Assembly (NCBI GenBank): GCA_047722305.1
Contig: JBDNYM010000008.1
Location: 1 to 59,145 of the forward strand
Origin: JAKVJE01 sp047722305
Lineage (GTDB): Bacteria > Actinomycetota > Actinomycetes > Actinomycetales > Microbacteriaceae
DNA: 59,145 bases
Reading direction: 5' to 3'
The position numbers were made by a program, and so were the translations under genes. Shown here in pieces: positions 1 to 8,362 of the stretch. A model generated the notes under the pieces. The model was not told where the DNA came from. It worked only from the letters and a program-made list of their open reading frames with translations, and made no database searches. How positions within the stretch are numbered: position 1 is the first letter of the stretch; each line of letters opens with the position of its first letter.

Positions 1-110
1 CCCGGCCCGCCCGCCCGGCCGCGCCGGCGGGGCGGGGCGGGCCCGCCCCGGCGGTGCGGGGTGGGTGGCGGGGGCCCGGGCGCCGGTGGCGCGCCCCCCC
101 ATTCAGGATG
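1..110. other. low-quality G/C-run sequence at window edge
   Basis: Almost pure G and C with short homopolymer runs, unlike the normal sequence that starts near 111. The same texture recurs at 18225-18375 and next to the Ns at 23372. I read it as bad base calls at a contig edge. No gene is supported here. Confidence 0.65.
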
Positions 111-210
111 CGCATCCGGCTCCTCCCGCCCGAAGTGCTGGTGTCGGTGGACGCCGATACCGTGGTGTGCATCGAGCGAAGGATGTACCGCCACGATTCG
201 GCACCGGTCG

Positions 211-1032
211 TCACTTCGCGATGAAGTCGAGGATGTCCTGGTCGAGTTCTTGCTGGTAGGCGCCGTGGATGCCGTGCGGAGCGCCGGGGTAGACCTTGAG
301 CGTTCCATGCTTCAGCAGCTTGATGGCCTTGTTCGCGGCGGCCTCGATCGGCACGATCTGGTCGTCGTCGCCGTGGGCGAGGAAAACGGGCGCATCGATC
401 GCCGTGAGGTCCCCGGTGAGATCGGTCTCGGAGAATGCGGCGACGCAGTCGTATGCGGCCGCGACGTTGGCCTCCATGCTTTCGCGCCAGAACTCGTCCT
501 TGAGCCCCTGTGACACCTCCGCACCGTCGCGATTCGCCCCGTAGAACTTCACGGCCAGATCTTGGAAGAACTGGGAACGATCGCTGAGCACGCCGGCGCG
601 GATCTCGTCGAACGCCTCGAGCGGCGTGCCCTCCGGGTTCGCATCGGTCTTCAGCATAAGCGGCGGCACGGCTCCGACGGTGACGACCTTCGCCACGCGT
701 CCTCTGCCGTATTGCGCGGCATAGCGGACGACTTCGCCGCCGCCCGTCGAGTGCCCGACGACGATGGCGTCATGGAGATCGAGCGCCTCCACCAGCTCGC
801 TCAGGTCCTTCGCGTAATGATCCATGTCGTTGCCGGTATACGTCTTGCTCGACCGTCCATGTCCGCGGCGATCGTGCGCGATGGCGCGATACCCCGCATC
901 GGCGAAGACCTTCAGCTCAAGGGCCCACGCGTCCGAGTTCAGTGGCCAGCCATGGCTGAAGATGACCGGCTGTCCGGTTCCTTGATCGGTGTAATAGATT
1001 TCCACGCCGTCTGATGTGGTGATGTATGGCAT
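211..1032 (-). CDS. alpha/beta hydrolase, non-haem chloroperoxidase type
   Basis: A 273-residue alpha/beta-hydrolase of the cofactor-free haloperoxidase/arylesterase group, probably a cytosolic esterase or perhydrolase. The nucleophile elbow GHSTGGGEVVRY, the acidic residue in AHGDDDQIVPI and the late histidine in GAPHGIHGAY form the expected Ser-Asp-His triad. The ATG at 1032 is chosen because GAGAGGA lies just upstream and MPYITTSDGVEIYY is the usual family N-terminus; a longer upstream extension would be out of character. Monocistronic, divergent from the methionine transporter. The natural substrate cannot be read from sequence. Confidence 0.88.
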   Translation of the reverse strand: MPYITTSDGVEIYYTDQGTGQPVIFSHGWPLNSDAWALELKVFADAGYRAIAHDRRGHGRSSKTYTGNDMDHYAKDLSELVEALDLHDAIVVGHSTGGGEVVRYAAQYGRGRVAKVVTVGAVPPLMLKTDANPEGTPLEAFDEIRAGVLSDRSQFFQDLAVKFYGANRDGAEVSQGLKDEFWRESMEANVAAAYDCVAAFSETDLTGDLTAIDAPVFLAHGDDDQIVPIEAAANKAIKLLKHGTLKVYPGAPHGIHGAYQQELDQDILDFIAK

Positions 1033-1390
1033 CGCTGCATTCCTCTCGTGGTGGAAGGCGCTCGTCGTCGAGGCCTCGCAGACATTGCACGAACGACGGG
1101 TACCGTACCAACCTCGGCACACCGCACTCAACGAATTTGTGCGCCTCCCCAGCAAAGCGGGAGGGGGTTAACCGGATTCGCGAGCGGCGCCGGTCTGGGA
1201 CGGATGAGCCGAGCAACGTCGACGGCCGGCCAAGAACCGCTCCGCCCCGCACCCCGGGGACGACGCCCCGTCCCCGCAGCCCCTTCGCAACGGGACGTAA
1301 CACAAGCGAAACACCGGAATATTTCTCCGTAGGATCTTCCTGTTGATCAGCTCGGCAGCATCTTGCCGGGCCGAAGAAGGGAACCTCATC
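1033..1390. other. intergenic region upstream of metQ
   Basis: 358 bases between the hydrolase start and metQ. It holds a GlnR-like box (1297-1312) and a TAGGAT -10 candidate (1330-1335) for metQ. I looked for a SAM-responsive riboswitch, as is common upstream of metQNI, and saw no convincing one. Confidence 0.5.
1297..1335 (+). promoter_or_regulatory. metQ promoter with GlnR-like box
   Basis: GTAACacaagcGAAAC at 1297-1312 matches the actinobacterial GlnR half-pair gTnAC-n6-GaAAC. It sits where the -35 would be for the TAGGAT -10 at 1330-1335. No TTGACA-like -35 is visible. Binding is inferred from the consensus only. Confidence 0.4.
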
Positions 1391-2326
1391 GTGAACACCA
1401 AATTGACTCGCATCCTGGCGGCCGCCCTGGCCGTGCCGCTGGCGCTCGGCCTGGCCGCGTGCTCCAGCAGCGGCAGCAGCTCCAGCAGCGCCGCCGTCAC
1501 CCATGACTTCAGCAAGCCGGCTTCCGCCACCAACCAGGTCACGATCAACGTCGGCGTGACCGACGGGTCGCAGCCGCACTGGAAGACGCTCACCAAGCTC
1601 GCCGCCAAGGACCACATCACGCTGGTCGTGAAGACCTTCACCGACTACCAGCAGCCGAACCCGGCGGTGACGGACGGGTCGCTGCAGGTGAACCAGTTCC
1701 AGCACATCCTGTTCCTGGCCAACTACAACGCGAAGGCGAACGGCAGCCTGGTGCCGGTGGCCGCGACGGCCGTCTACCCGCTGGGCCTGTACTCGAAAAA
1801 GCACAAGTCGGTGTCGGACTTCCCGAAGGGCGGCGTGGTGGCCATCCCGAATGACGCCACCAACCAGTCGCGCGCCCTGCTGGTGCTGCAGGGGGCGGGC
1901 CTCCTGAAGCTCAAGGATGGCGGCAATGCGTTCTCGAGTCCGGCGGACATCATCGCCGACCAGTCGAAGGTCACGGTCAAGCCGGTCAACGCGAACCAGA
2001 CGGCGATCTCGCTGCAGGATGTGGACGGTTCGATCATCAACCAGAACTACATCACCGACGCCGGGCTGAAGGCCAGCGACGCGATCTACAGCGACGCGAA
2101 GAGCAACCTCTCCGACCCGTACATCAACATCTGGGCCGCGACGGCGAAGAACAAGAACAACCCGAACCTGAAGAAGCTCGTCTCGATCTACAAGAACTCC
2201 AAAGAGGTGCAGAACGAGGTGCAGAAGCAGTCCGACGGCACTGCAGTGTTCAAGTTCGACAAGTCGCAGGCCAGCCTGCAGAAGATCCTCGACGGCCTGG
2301 TGTCGAAGATCAAGGCGCAGAGCTGA
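1391..2326 (+). CDS. metQ: methionine ABC transporter substrate-binding lipoprotein (MetQ/NlpA family)
   Basis: A 311-residue extracytoplasmic solute-binding lipoprotein that delivers methionine (L- and often D-) to the MetNI importer. A signal peptide of about 23 residues ends in the lipobox LAAC, followed by a Ser-rich linker. The body has the NlpA fold hallmarks: an early TDGSQPHWKTL and the NPAVTDGSLQVNQFQH segment. The start is GTG 1391, preceded by AAGAAGGGA; longer upstream readings lack a signal peptide at the right place. First gene of metQ-metN-metI, with a strong hairpin between metQ and metN. Substrate is inferred from family and operon. Confidence 0.93.
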   Translation: MNTKLTRILAAALAVPLALGLAACSSSGSSSSSAAVTHDFSKPASATNQVTINVGVTDGSQPHWKTLTKLAAKDHITLVVKTFTDYQQPNPAVTDGSLQVNQFQHILFLANYNAKANGSLVPVAATAVYPLGLYSKKHKSVSDFPKGGVVAIPNDATNQSRALLVLQGAGLLKLKDGGNAFSSPADIIADQSKVTVKPVNANQTAISLQDVDGSIINQNYITDAGLKASDAIYSDAKSNLSDPYINIWAATAKNKNNPNLKKLVSIYKNSKEVQNEVQKQSDGTAVFKFDKSQASLQKILDGLVSKIKAQS

Positions 2327-2378
2327 TCAAGAGAGCACAGGGCTGATCGTCCTGAGTTTGTAGAATCGCAGTCATCCC

Positions 2379-2417
2379 GGTCCGGTGCGCGGAGGTTCGT
2401 CCTCTGCGCACCGGACC
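2379..2417 (+). promoter_or_regulatory. metQ-metN intercistronic hairpin
   Basis: A 17-bp inverted repeat (2379-2395 with 2401-2417) with a single G-U pair and a 5-base loop TTCGT. There is no T-run after it, and the metN ribosome site (GAGGAGG) follows within about 8 bases. More likely an mRNA-stabilising or partial-attenuation element that raises MetQ relative to MetNI than a full terminator. Confidence 0.7.
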
Positions 2418-2435
2418 CGCTCATGAGGAGGGGCA

Positions 2436-3467
2436 GTGCCCACGGCAGTCAGCTTCGATCACGTCACCAAGCGCTTCGCCCAGCGGGGCAAGCCCGATCA
2501 CACGGCCGTCGACGATGTCGCCTTCGACATCAAGGCGGGCGAGATCTTCGGCATCATCGGGTATTCGGGGGCGGGGAAGAGCACCCTGGTCCGGCTGATC
2601 AACGCCCTGGAGACCCCGACGTCGGGGCGCGTGATCGTCCACGGCGACGACCTCTCCGCCCAGTCCGGGGCCCAGCTGCGACGCATCCGCTCCGGGATCG
2701 GCATGATCTTCCAGCAGTTCAACCTGTTCGAGTCGCGCACGGTGGCCGCGAACATCGAGTACCCGCTGAAACTGGCGGGATGGGACCGCGACCGGCGCCG
2801 CCAGCGCATCGCGGAGCTGCTCGACTTCGTGAGCATCCCCGACAAGGCGGGCGCCTACCCGGGCGAGCTGTCGGGCGGGCAGAAGCAGCGGGTGGGCATC
2901 GCCCGCGCCCTGGCCACCGAACCGAAACTGCTGCTGGCCGACGAGGCCACCAGCGCCCTCGACCCGGAGACCACCAACGACGTCCTGGGCCTCTTGAAGC
3001 GCGTCAACGCCGAGCTGGGCATCACCATCGTGGCGATCACGCACGAGATGCACGTGGTGCGCGAGATCGCCGACCGGGTGGCCGTCATGGATTCGGGCCG
3101 CATCGTCGAGCTGGGCGGGGTCTACCAGGTGTTCTCGCACCCGCAGGCCGAGACCACCAAGCGCTTCCTGTGCACGGTGCTGACCGAGGTGCCGACCCCG
3201 GAGGTCCTCTCGACCCTCCGGTCCCGCTACCCGCGGCAACGGCTGTTCACGGTGGATGTGCGCGACGACGACCGCACCAGCGGGCTGCTGTCGCGGTCGT
3301 CCCACGAGTTCGGCGTGGACGTCGCCGTTGTGTTCGGCGGCATCGGCGAGCTGCAGGGCCGTCCGTTCGGCTCGCTCACCTTCACCCTCGACGGCCCGCC
3401 CGACCGCACCCAGGCGCTGCTCGACGCCGTCTCCCAGTCCGCGCATCTCCAGGAGGTCACCCGATGA
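2436..3467 (+). CDS. metN: methionine ABC transporter ATP-binding protein MetN
   Basis: A 343-residue cytoplasmic ATPase of the methionine importer. Walker A GYSGAGKS at residues 42-49, Q-loop region QQFNLF, signature LSGGQ near 145, Walker B LLLADEATS near 166 and the H-loop in ITHEMHVV. After about residue 240 comes the C-terminal regulatory (NIL/ACT-like) domain that in known MetN proteins binds methionine and trans-inhibits transport. The GTG start at 2436 follows a strong AGGAGG. Its stop overlaps the metI start (ATGA). Confidence 0.95.
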   Translation: MPTAVSFDHVTKRFAQRGKPDHTAVDDVAFDIKAGEIFGIIGYSGAGKSTLVRLINALETPTSGRVIVHGDDLSAQSGAQLRRIRSGIGMIFQQFNLFESRTVAANIEYPLKLAGWDRDRRRQRIAELLDFVSIPDKAGAYPGELSGGQKQRVGIARALATEPKLLLADEATSALDPETTNDVLGLLKRVNAELGITIVAITHEMHVVREIADRVAVMDSGRIVELGGVYQVFSHPQAETTKRFLCTVLTEVPTPEVLSTLRSRYPRQRLFTVDVRDDDRTSGLLSRSSHEFGVDVAVVFGGIGELQGRPFGSLTFTLDGPPDRTQALLDAVSQSAHLQEVTR

Positions 3468-4135
3468 GCTGGTGGAACGACTTCACGACCAACGTCGGCC
3501 CGCAGCTGCTGCAGGCCACCCTCGAGACGCTGGTGATGGTGGCGATCACGCTGGTGATCGCCGGCATCCTGGGCCTCATCATCGGGGTGCTGCTCTCGAC
3601 CACGCGTCCGGGCGGCATTCTGCAGAACAGCGCCGTGTTCACCCTGCTGAATCTGCTGGTGAACACGATCCGGCCGGTGCCGTTCATCATCCTGGTGTTC
3701 GCCATCGGGCCGCTGACCCGCATCGTGATCGGCACCACCATCGGGGATGCGGCCGGCATCTTCGCCATGTGCGTGGCCGCCACGTTCGGCATCAGCCGCA
3801 TCGTCGAGCAGAACCTGGTCTCCGCCGACCCGGGCGTGCTGGAGGCGGCGAAGGCGATGGGAGCCAGCCCGCTGCGCATCATCACCACCGTGCTGCTGCC
3901 GGAGGCGCTCGCGCCGCTCATCCTCGGGTACACGTTCGTGTTCATCGCCATCGTCGACATGTCGGCGATGGTCGGGGCCATCGGCGCCGGCGGGTTGGGC
4001 AACTACGCCCTCGTCTACGGCTACCAGCGCTTCGACTGGGGCGTCACGTACGCCACCGTCGCGGTGATCATCATCATCGTGCAGCTGGTGCAGTTCCTCG
4101 GCAACCGGCTGGCGCGGGTGGCGCTGCACCGCTGA
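3464..4135 (+). CDS. metI: methionine ABC transporter permease MetI
   Basis: A 223-residue inner-membrane permease with about five membrane segments. The cytoplasmic coupling loop is EAAKAMGASPLRII, the EAA motif that docks on MetN. The ATG at 3464 overlaps the metN stop by 4 bases, so the two are translationally coupled. Length and motif order are normal for MetI. Last gene of the operon; no clear terminator is seen in 4136-4330. Confidence 0.95.
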   Translation: MSWWNDFTTNVGPQLLQATLETLVMVAITLVIAGILGLIIGVLLSTTRPGGILQNSAVFTLLNLLVNTIRPVPFIILVFAIGPLTRIVIGTTIGDAAGIFAMCVAATFGISRIVEQNLVSADPGVLEAAKAMGASPLRIITTVLLPEALAPLILGYTFVFIAIVDMSAMVGAIGAGGLGNYALVYGYQRFDWGVTYATVAVIIIIVQLVQFLGNRLARVALHR

Positions 4136-4332
4136 ACCGGAGTGCGGCCGGGCGCCCACCCTGACCGGGAGCCGGCCGAGCCCGCGACCCGAGCCCCCGC
4201 CCGGCCCACTGCCCAGATGTATGCCGGGTGCGGCATCCTTGGGATGGCCGCGCTCGGCAGCCGGAGGCTTTAGGCTCCGCGGTCGGGCGGCTACGCTGGA
4301 TCGGTGCCGGCCCCGTCGGTGGAAGGAGACTT

Positions 4333-5571
4333 GTGAGCGCTCTCGGTACCGCGGCTTTACGCGTCCCGATCCCGATGGGCTTCCGCAAGATCGCCGCGCT
4401 GCTTTCCCTCGCCCTCGGCGGCTTCGCCATCGGGGTGCAGGAGTTCGTCACGATGGGGCTGCTGCCCAACCTCGCCTCGGGGCTGCTGCCGAACCTCTAC
4501 CGCGCCAGCCCCGCCGCGGCTGACGCCTCCGCCGCCCACCTGGTCTCGGCGTACGCCGCTGGCGTGGTCATCGGCGCCCCGCTGATCATCGCCTTCACCG
4601 CGAAGTGGCCCAAGCGGCGCCTGCTGCTGGCCGTCCTCGCCTGGCTGGTCATCGCCACCGCATCCAGCGCTCTGCTGCCCTCGTTCCTGCCGGTGATGGG
4701 GGCGCGTTTCCTGGCCGGGATGCCCCACGGCGTGTACTTCGGGGTCGCCACCATGCTGGCGGCCCGCATCATGGGCCCCGGATCTCAGGCCAAGGGCGTG
4801 GCGATGGTGCTGGGCGGCCTGACCATCGCCAACGTCGTCGGCGTGCCCGGCGTCACCTGGCTGGGGCAGAACGCCGGCTGGCGCTGGGCCTACGGGACGG
4901 TAGCGATGCTGTTCGCGCTCACGTTCATCTGCATCCGCCTCACGGTGCCGATGTTCCCCGGCAACCGCCACGCCTCCATCAACACCGAGCTGGGGGCGTT
5001 CCGCCGCAAGCAGGTGTGGCTCACCATCGCGATGGGGGCGCTCGGGTTCGGCGGGTTCTTCGCCGCCTACAGCTTCATCAACCCGATCGCGACGCACGTG
5101 GCCGGGCTCACCGAGGCCGCCGTCCCCGCGGTGCTCGTCACCGCCGGAATCGGGATGACCATCGGCAACTTCGCCGGCGGCTACTTCGGCGACCGCAGCC
5201 TGCCCGCCACCCTCTTCACCGGCTACGCGGGTGTGGGCGTGCTGCTGCTGGCCGGCAACCTGATGCTGCACTCCGTACCCGGCCTGTTCGCCTGGGCCCT
5301 GCTGCTGGGCGGCTTCTCGCAGCTGATCGGCCCGCCCGCGCAGTCGCGGCTGATGGCCGTGGCCCCCGGGTCGGAGACCATCGCCGCCGCCTGCCACCAC
5401 GCGGCGTTCAACATCGCCAACTCCCTCGGGGCCTTCCTCGGCGGTCTGGTGGTCGCCGCCGGCTACGGCTTCCTGGCCCCCCTCAACGTGGGGGTCGTGC
5501 TGACTGCGCTCGGGGTGGCCTTCGGCGTGGTCTCATTCAGTCTCGACCGCCACGCGCGGCGCCGCCGCTGA
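4333..5571 (+). CDS. MFS transporter, DHA1-type exporter
   Basis: A 412-residue, 12-helix major-facilitator protein. The N-terminal helix GGFAIGVQEFVTMGLLPNLA and the loop RFLAGMPHGVYFGVA resemble the AraJ/YdhP-type sugar, nucleoside or drug efflux subgroup. GTG 4333 is chosen over the upstream in-frame ATG because GGAAGGAGA lies directly in front of it and a TACGCT -10 candidate lies at 4292-4297, inside the longer reading. Stand-alone gene between metI and the rplL terminator. The exported compound is unknown. Confidence 0.85.
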   Translation: MSALGTAALRVPIPMGFRKIAALLSLALGGFAIGVQEFVTMGLLPNLASGLLPNLYRASPAAADASAAHLVSAYAAGVVIGAPLIIAFTAKWPKRRLLLAVLAWLVIATASSALLPSFLPVMGARFLAGMPHGVYFGVATMLAARIMGPGSQAKGVAMVLGGLTIANVVGVPGVTWLGQNAGWRWAYGTVAMLFALTFICIRLTVPMFPGNRHASINTELGAFRRKQVWLTIAMGALGFGGFFAAYSFINPIATHVAGLTEAAVPAVLVTAGIGMTIGNFAGGYFGDRSLPATLFTGYAGVGVLLLAGNLMLHSVPGLFAWALLLGGFSQLIGPPAQSRLMAVAPGSETIAAACHHAAFNIANSLGAFLGGLVVAAGYGFLAPLNVGVVLTALGVAFGVVSFSLDRHARRRR

Positions 5572-5601
5572 GGCGGGCGCAAGCCGCATCCGACCTGGGT
5601 G

Positions 5602-5631
5602 CCTGAGTACGGCCGATCCCCTGAGTACGGC
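5602..5631. repeat. direct repeat CCTGAGTACGGC, two copies
   Basis: Copies at 5602-5613 and 5620-5631, 18 bases apart, in the gap between the MFS gene and rplL. A close variant (CCCTGAGTTCGGCGAG) with an inverted partner occurs at 25433-25519. Confidence 0.6.
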
Positions 5632-5654
5632 GGGCTCGCCTGTCCCCACAAACA

Positions 5655-5694
5655 GCGCAGGGGCCCGCCGGCCGCAGCCGACGAGCCCCTGCGC
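5655..5694 (-). terminator. terminator after rplJ-rplL
   Basis: Inverted repeat GCGCAGGGGC (5655-5664) with GCCCCTGCGC (5685-5694), 16 bases downstream of the rplL stop on the minus strand. It is followed on that strand by TGTTTGT. rpoB does not follow rplL here. Confidence 0.7.
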
Positions 5695-5710
5695 AGAGAA
5701 AACCCGCTAA

Positions 5711-6097
5711 CTACTTGAGGGTCACCTTGGCGCCGGCCTCTTCGAGAGCGGCCTTGGCCTTCTCGGCGTCGTCCTTGCTCGCGCCCTCGAGCACGATCGA
5801 GGGGGCGCCGTCGACGAGCGCCTTGGCCTCGCTCAGCCCGAGGCTGGTGAAGGTGCGCACCGCCTTGATGACCTGGATCTTCTTGGCGCCGATCTCGTCG
5901 AGAGAGACGTCGAACTCGGTCTTCTCCTCGGCCTCTTCGGCGGGGGCGGCACCGGCGGCGCCAGCGGCGGCGACGGCGACCGGGGCGGCCGCGGTGACCT
6001 CGAAGGCGTCCTCGAACGCCTTGACGAAGTCGTTGAGCTCGATCAGCGTGAGCTGCTTGAACTGGTCAATAAGCTCTTCGGTGGAAAGCTTTGCCAT
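5711..6097 (-). CDS. rplL: 50S ribosomal protein L7/L12
   Basis: A 128-residue stalk protein that recruits translational GTPases to the large subunit. N-terminal dimerisation helices (MAKLSTEELIDQFKQL), an Ala-rich hinge around residues 37-55, and the conserved C-terminal domain ending KAALEEAGAKVTLK with EAKALVDGAP. Full length. Directly downstream of rplJ, 78 bases apart, and followed by a terminator. Confidence 0.97.
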   Translation of the reverse strand: MAKLSTEELIDQFKQLTLIELNDFVKAFEDAFEVTAAAPVAVAAAGAAGAAPAEEAEEKTEFDVSLDEIGAKKIQVIKAVRTFTSLGLSEAKALVDGAPSIVLEGASKDDAEKAKAALEEAGAKVTLK

Positions 6098-6175
6098 TTT
6101 GGTTTCCTTCGTTTCTGAATTCTGAACTGCTGAATGAACGGTGGTTTGCGGTGATCACTGCTGAGGCTGAACGCC

Positions 6176-6691
6176 TCAGGCGGCTTGCTCGGTCTTCACG
6201 CGCAGCGCGTCGACGGTGCGAACCGCCTTCGCGAGCGGCGCGTTGAACAGGTACGCGGCTCCGAACAGCGAGGCCTTGAACGCCCCGGCCAGCTTGGCCA
6301 GGAGCACTTCGCGGCTCTCGAGGTCGGCCAGCTTGAGCACCTCTTCAGCGCTGAGGGCGGCTCCATCGAAGTAGCCGTTCTTCAGCACGAGAAGGGGGTT
6401 CTGCTTGGCGAAGTCACGCAGCGCCTTCGCCACGGCGACGACATCGCCATGCACGAAGACCAGCGCCGAGGGTCCGACCAGCGAATCCTCGAACGCATCC
6501 ACCCCGGCCGCCTTGGCGGCGATTCGGGCGAGCGTGTTCTTCACCACGGCAAAGCTGGCATTCTCACGAATGGCCCCGCGGATCTCGCCGAGGTCATTCA
6601 CTGTGAGGCCGCGATACTCAGTGAGCAGAACAGCGGTCGAGTCGCGGAACTTGTCCGTGAGCTCGGCGACTGCAGCTTCCTTGTTCGCCAT
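6176..6691 (-). CDS. rplJ: 50S ribosomal protein L10
   Basis: A 171-residue protein that anchors the L7/L12 dimers to 23S rRNA and, bound to L12, represses its own operon. The ATG at 6691 gives MANKEAAVAELTDKFRDS, the expected N-terminus, with GAGG just upstream. LLTEYRGLTVNDLGEIR and the Ala-rich C-terminal L12-binding helix are intact. Preceded by an L10-leader-like region. Confidence 0.97.
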   Translation of the reverse strand: MANKEAAVAELTDKFRDSTAVLLTEYRGLTVNDLGEIRGAIRENASFAVVKNTLARIAAKAAGVDAFEDSLVGPSALVFVHGDVVAVAKALRDFAKQNPLLVLKNGYFDGAALSAEEVLKLADLESREVLLAKLAGAFKASLFGAAYLFNAPLAKAVRTVDALRVKTEQAA

Positions 6692-6699
6692 GGCACTCC

Positions 6700-6858
6700 T
6701 CAATAACTGTGCCGGCGGCCCGAAACGACGAATGCTCCGAGCGCGGAGCATCGGAGCATGGCAGAAAACTGCCGAAACGATGCCTGCGCAGGCGACGCGT
6801 ACGTCCTTCGCCCGCTCTGGGAGCGGGAACCGGCGGTCTAAGGCCGTCTATCAGACTA
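6700..6858 (-). ncRNA. L10-leader-like 5' UTR of rplJ-rplL with promoter
   Basis: The 346-base gap between rplJ and the next gene is structured on the minus strand. A TAGTCT -10 candidate lies at 6858-6853. It is followed by a GC hairpin (CCCGCTC/GAGCGGG), the palindrome GCCTGCGCAGGC, and a hairpin of ATGCTCCG/CGGAGCAT arms near 6730-6760. Position and the internal palindrome fit the known ribosomal protein L10 leader. The boundary is approximate, and a covariance search would be needed to confirm it. Confidence 0.55.
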
Positions 6859-7037
6859 CGACCGACTGCCGGCCGAGCGCAACCCGACGGCGATTCCGGC
6901 GTCCGGGACCTATCCAGGGCGACATAGATGACGCTAGTCATCCCAGCCGGCGCCCCGGCCTCCCCGCCGTGCCCGGGTTGCGGGTTGGATGGGCAGACTG
7001 CCCGTTCGATCCCATTGCACGAGTGAGAGAGGAAGAC

Positions 7038-7568
7038 ATGCCCATCGTCCACGAGTCCGCCTCCGCCCAGATGGCGGCCCTGATGGCCCCCGGATACGAC
7101 CGCATCCGCCGGGGCACCGCCCTGCTGCTGACCCGCTGGGGGCACGGATCCGAGAGCTCCTGCCGGCTCGATCTCACCCGGGGCGCCTTGCTGCTGCGAC
7201 GCCGCAACCGCGCCGACGTCCTGCTCCCCGCCCAGTCGCTGGGCGTTTACACCCGCCACGACGCCGGCTTCCGGTGGTCCTGGGACGAACCGCTCCCCCG
7301 CCACGCCACCGAGGTGGCCCATCGGCTGCGGTCGTACGGCCGGCGGCATCACCTGCCCGCACTGCAGGGAGACCTGCGCTGCTGCCGACAGGACTTGGCC
7401 TGGGACATCACCGCGATCGCCGTGCACCTGAGCCACGCCTGGAGCGCTTTCGAGGTCGCGGAGACCATCGATCGGTTCCGCTACCTGCTGATCGGCTACC
7501 CCGTCGAAGTGGACACCCCGCACCGGCTCCCCGAGCCCGCCTGGCGGCCGACTACGCTGGCGGCGTGA
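7038..7568 (+). CDS. DUF6882-like protein of unknown function
   Basis: 176 residues, no signal peptide or membrane helix. The core RLDLTRGALLL...PAQSLGVYTR...FRWSW lines up with the protein at 42495-43058 (RLDPARGCIVF...PAQLIGTYTR...FLWAW), and both end with AFE..., FRY. I assign both to one family that resembles DUF6882; the family name is tentative, the homology between the two is plain. The ATG at 7038 has GAGAGGAAG upstream. The stop overlaps the next start (GTGA). Function unknown. Confidence 0.75.
   Translation: MPIVHESASAQMAALMAPGYDRIRRGTALLLTRWGHGSESSCRLDLTRGALLLRRRNRADVLLPAQSLGVYTRHDAGFRWSWDEPLPRHATEVAHRLRSYGRRHHLPALQGDLRCCRQDLAWDITAIAVHLSHAWSAFEVAETIDRFRYLLIGYPVEVDTPHRLPEPAWRPTTLAA
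7553..7558 (+). promoter_or_regulatory. leaderless -10 for the YqaJ-type gene
   Basis: TACGCT, six bases before the GTG at 7565, lies inside the 3' end of the upstream gene. It explains the absence of a ribosome site. Confidence 0.5.
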
Positions 7569-8170
7569 ATCCCCCGCTGCCCGCCGAGCTCGCCGACTGC
7601 TGCATCGCCGACAGCCACGACCGGGTGGCGTGGCTCAAAGCCCGCAGCTACGGCATCACCGCCACCGACGCCGCCCATCTGTGCACTCCGCGGTCGGTGG
7701 CGTCGGTGGTGCGCGCCAAGACGAACGCCTGGCGCTTCAACGGCAACGCCTACACCGAGTACGGGCGCCAGCGCGAGCCGGTCATCGCCGCCTGGATGCG
7801 CGAGCACTACGGCATCGAGTCGAACACCCGCCTGTTCTGCTCGCCCCGCAACGAGCGCCACCTGGCCACCCCCGACGGCATCACCCCGCCCGACCAGCCG
7901 TTTCTGCTGGCTGAGATCAAGACCAGCACTCGCCCCATCTCGGCCCTGCCGCGCACCTACCTGCGCCAGATCTGGTGGCAGCAGTACGTGCTCGGCGCCG
8001 ATCGCACCCTGCTGGTATGGGAGCAGCAGCAGGGCTTCCAGCCGGTGGATGCGGAACCGCAGGTGCGTTGGATCGACCGGGACGACGCCCAGATCGCGAA
8101 CCTCGTCCGGCTCGCCGACCTGGTGCTGGAGCAGCTGGACCTCGACTTCCGCCCCGCGCCCCTGGTGTGA
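7565..8170 (+). CDS. YqaJ-type (lambda-exonuclease-like) nuclease domain protein
   Basis: A 201-residue single-domain protein of the PD-(D/E)XK superfamily, YqaJ branch. Visible motifs: helix EYGRQREPVIAAWM (candidate metal-binding Glu), TPDGI (catalytic Asp), AEIKTS (E-x-K) and QIWWQQYVLGA (the downstream Gln helix). Relatives are phage recombination exonucleases and host DNA-processing enzymes. No recombinase, SSB or other phage gene is nearby, so a prophage remnant is not supported. The GTG start overlaps the previous stop by 4 bases, and a TACGCT box suggests an extra leaderless promoter. Confidence 0.8.
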   Translation: MNPPLPAELADCCIADSHDRVAWLKARSYGITATDAAHLCTPRSVASVVRAKTNAWRFNGNAYTEYGRQREPVIAAWMREHYGIESNTRLFCSPRNERHLATPDGITPPDQPFLLAEIKTSTRPISALPRTYLRQIWWQQYVLGADRTLLVWEQQQGFQPVDAEPQVRWIDRDDAQIANLVRLADLVLEQLDLDFRPAPLV

Positions 8171-8362
8171 GGACGCCTGGTCCCGGCGACCGCCGGGCAG
8201 CAGGGCGCCGGCCTCACGACAGCATCCTGGCGTCCGCATCCGAACCGGAAGTTCTCTCGGCGAACCCTTACATGGCCGTAACAGCTTCGTAGTAATCACC
8301 GGCTGTACTGAGTATCAGAACCAGCCATCACTTCGAGACTCCGGAAAGTACGCCACCCCACC

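Noticed and set aside
1033..1390. Possible SAM riboswitch before metQ
   Set aside because: I found no SAM-I, SAM-II or SAM-IV core pattern by eye; only a GlnR-like box and a -10 stand out.
7038..8170. Prophage remnant around the YqaJ nuclease
   Set aside because: No integrase, attachment site, recombinase or structural gene is nearby, and composition matches the neighbours.
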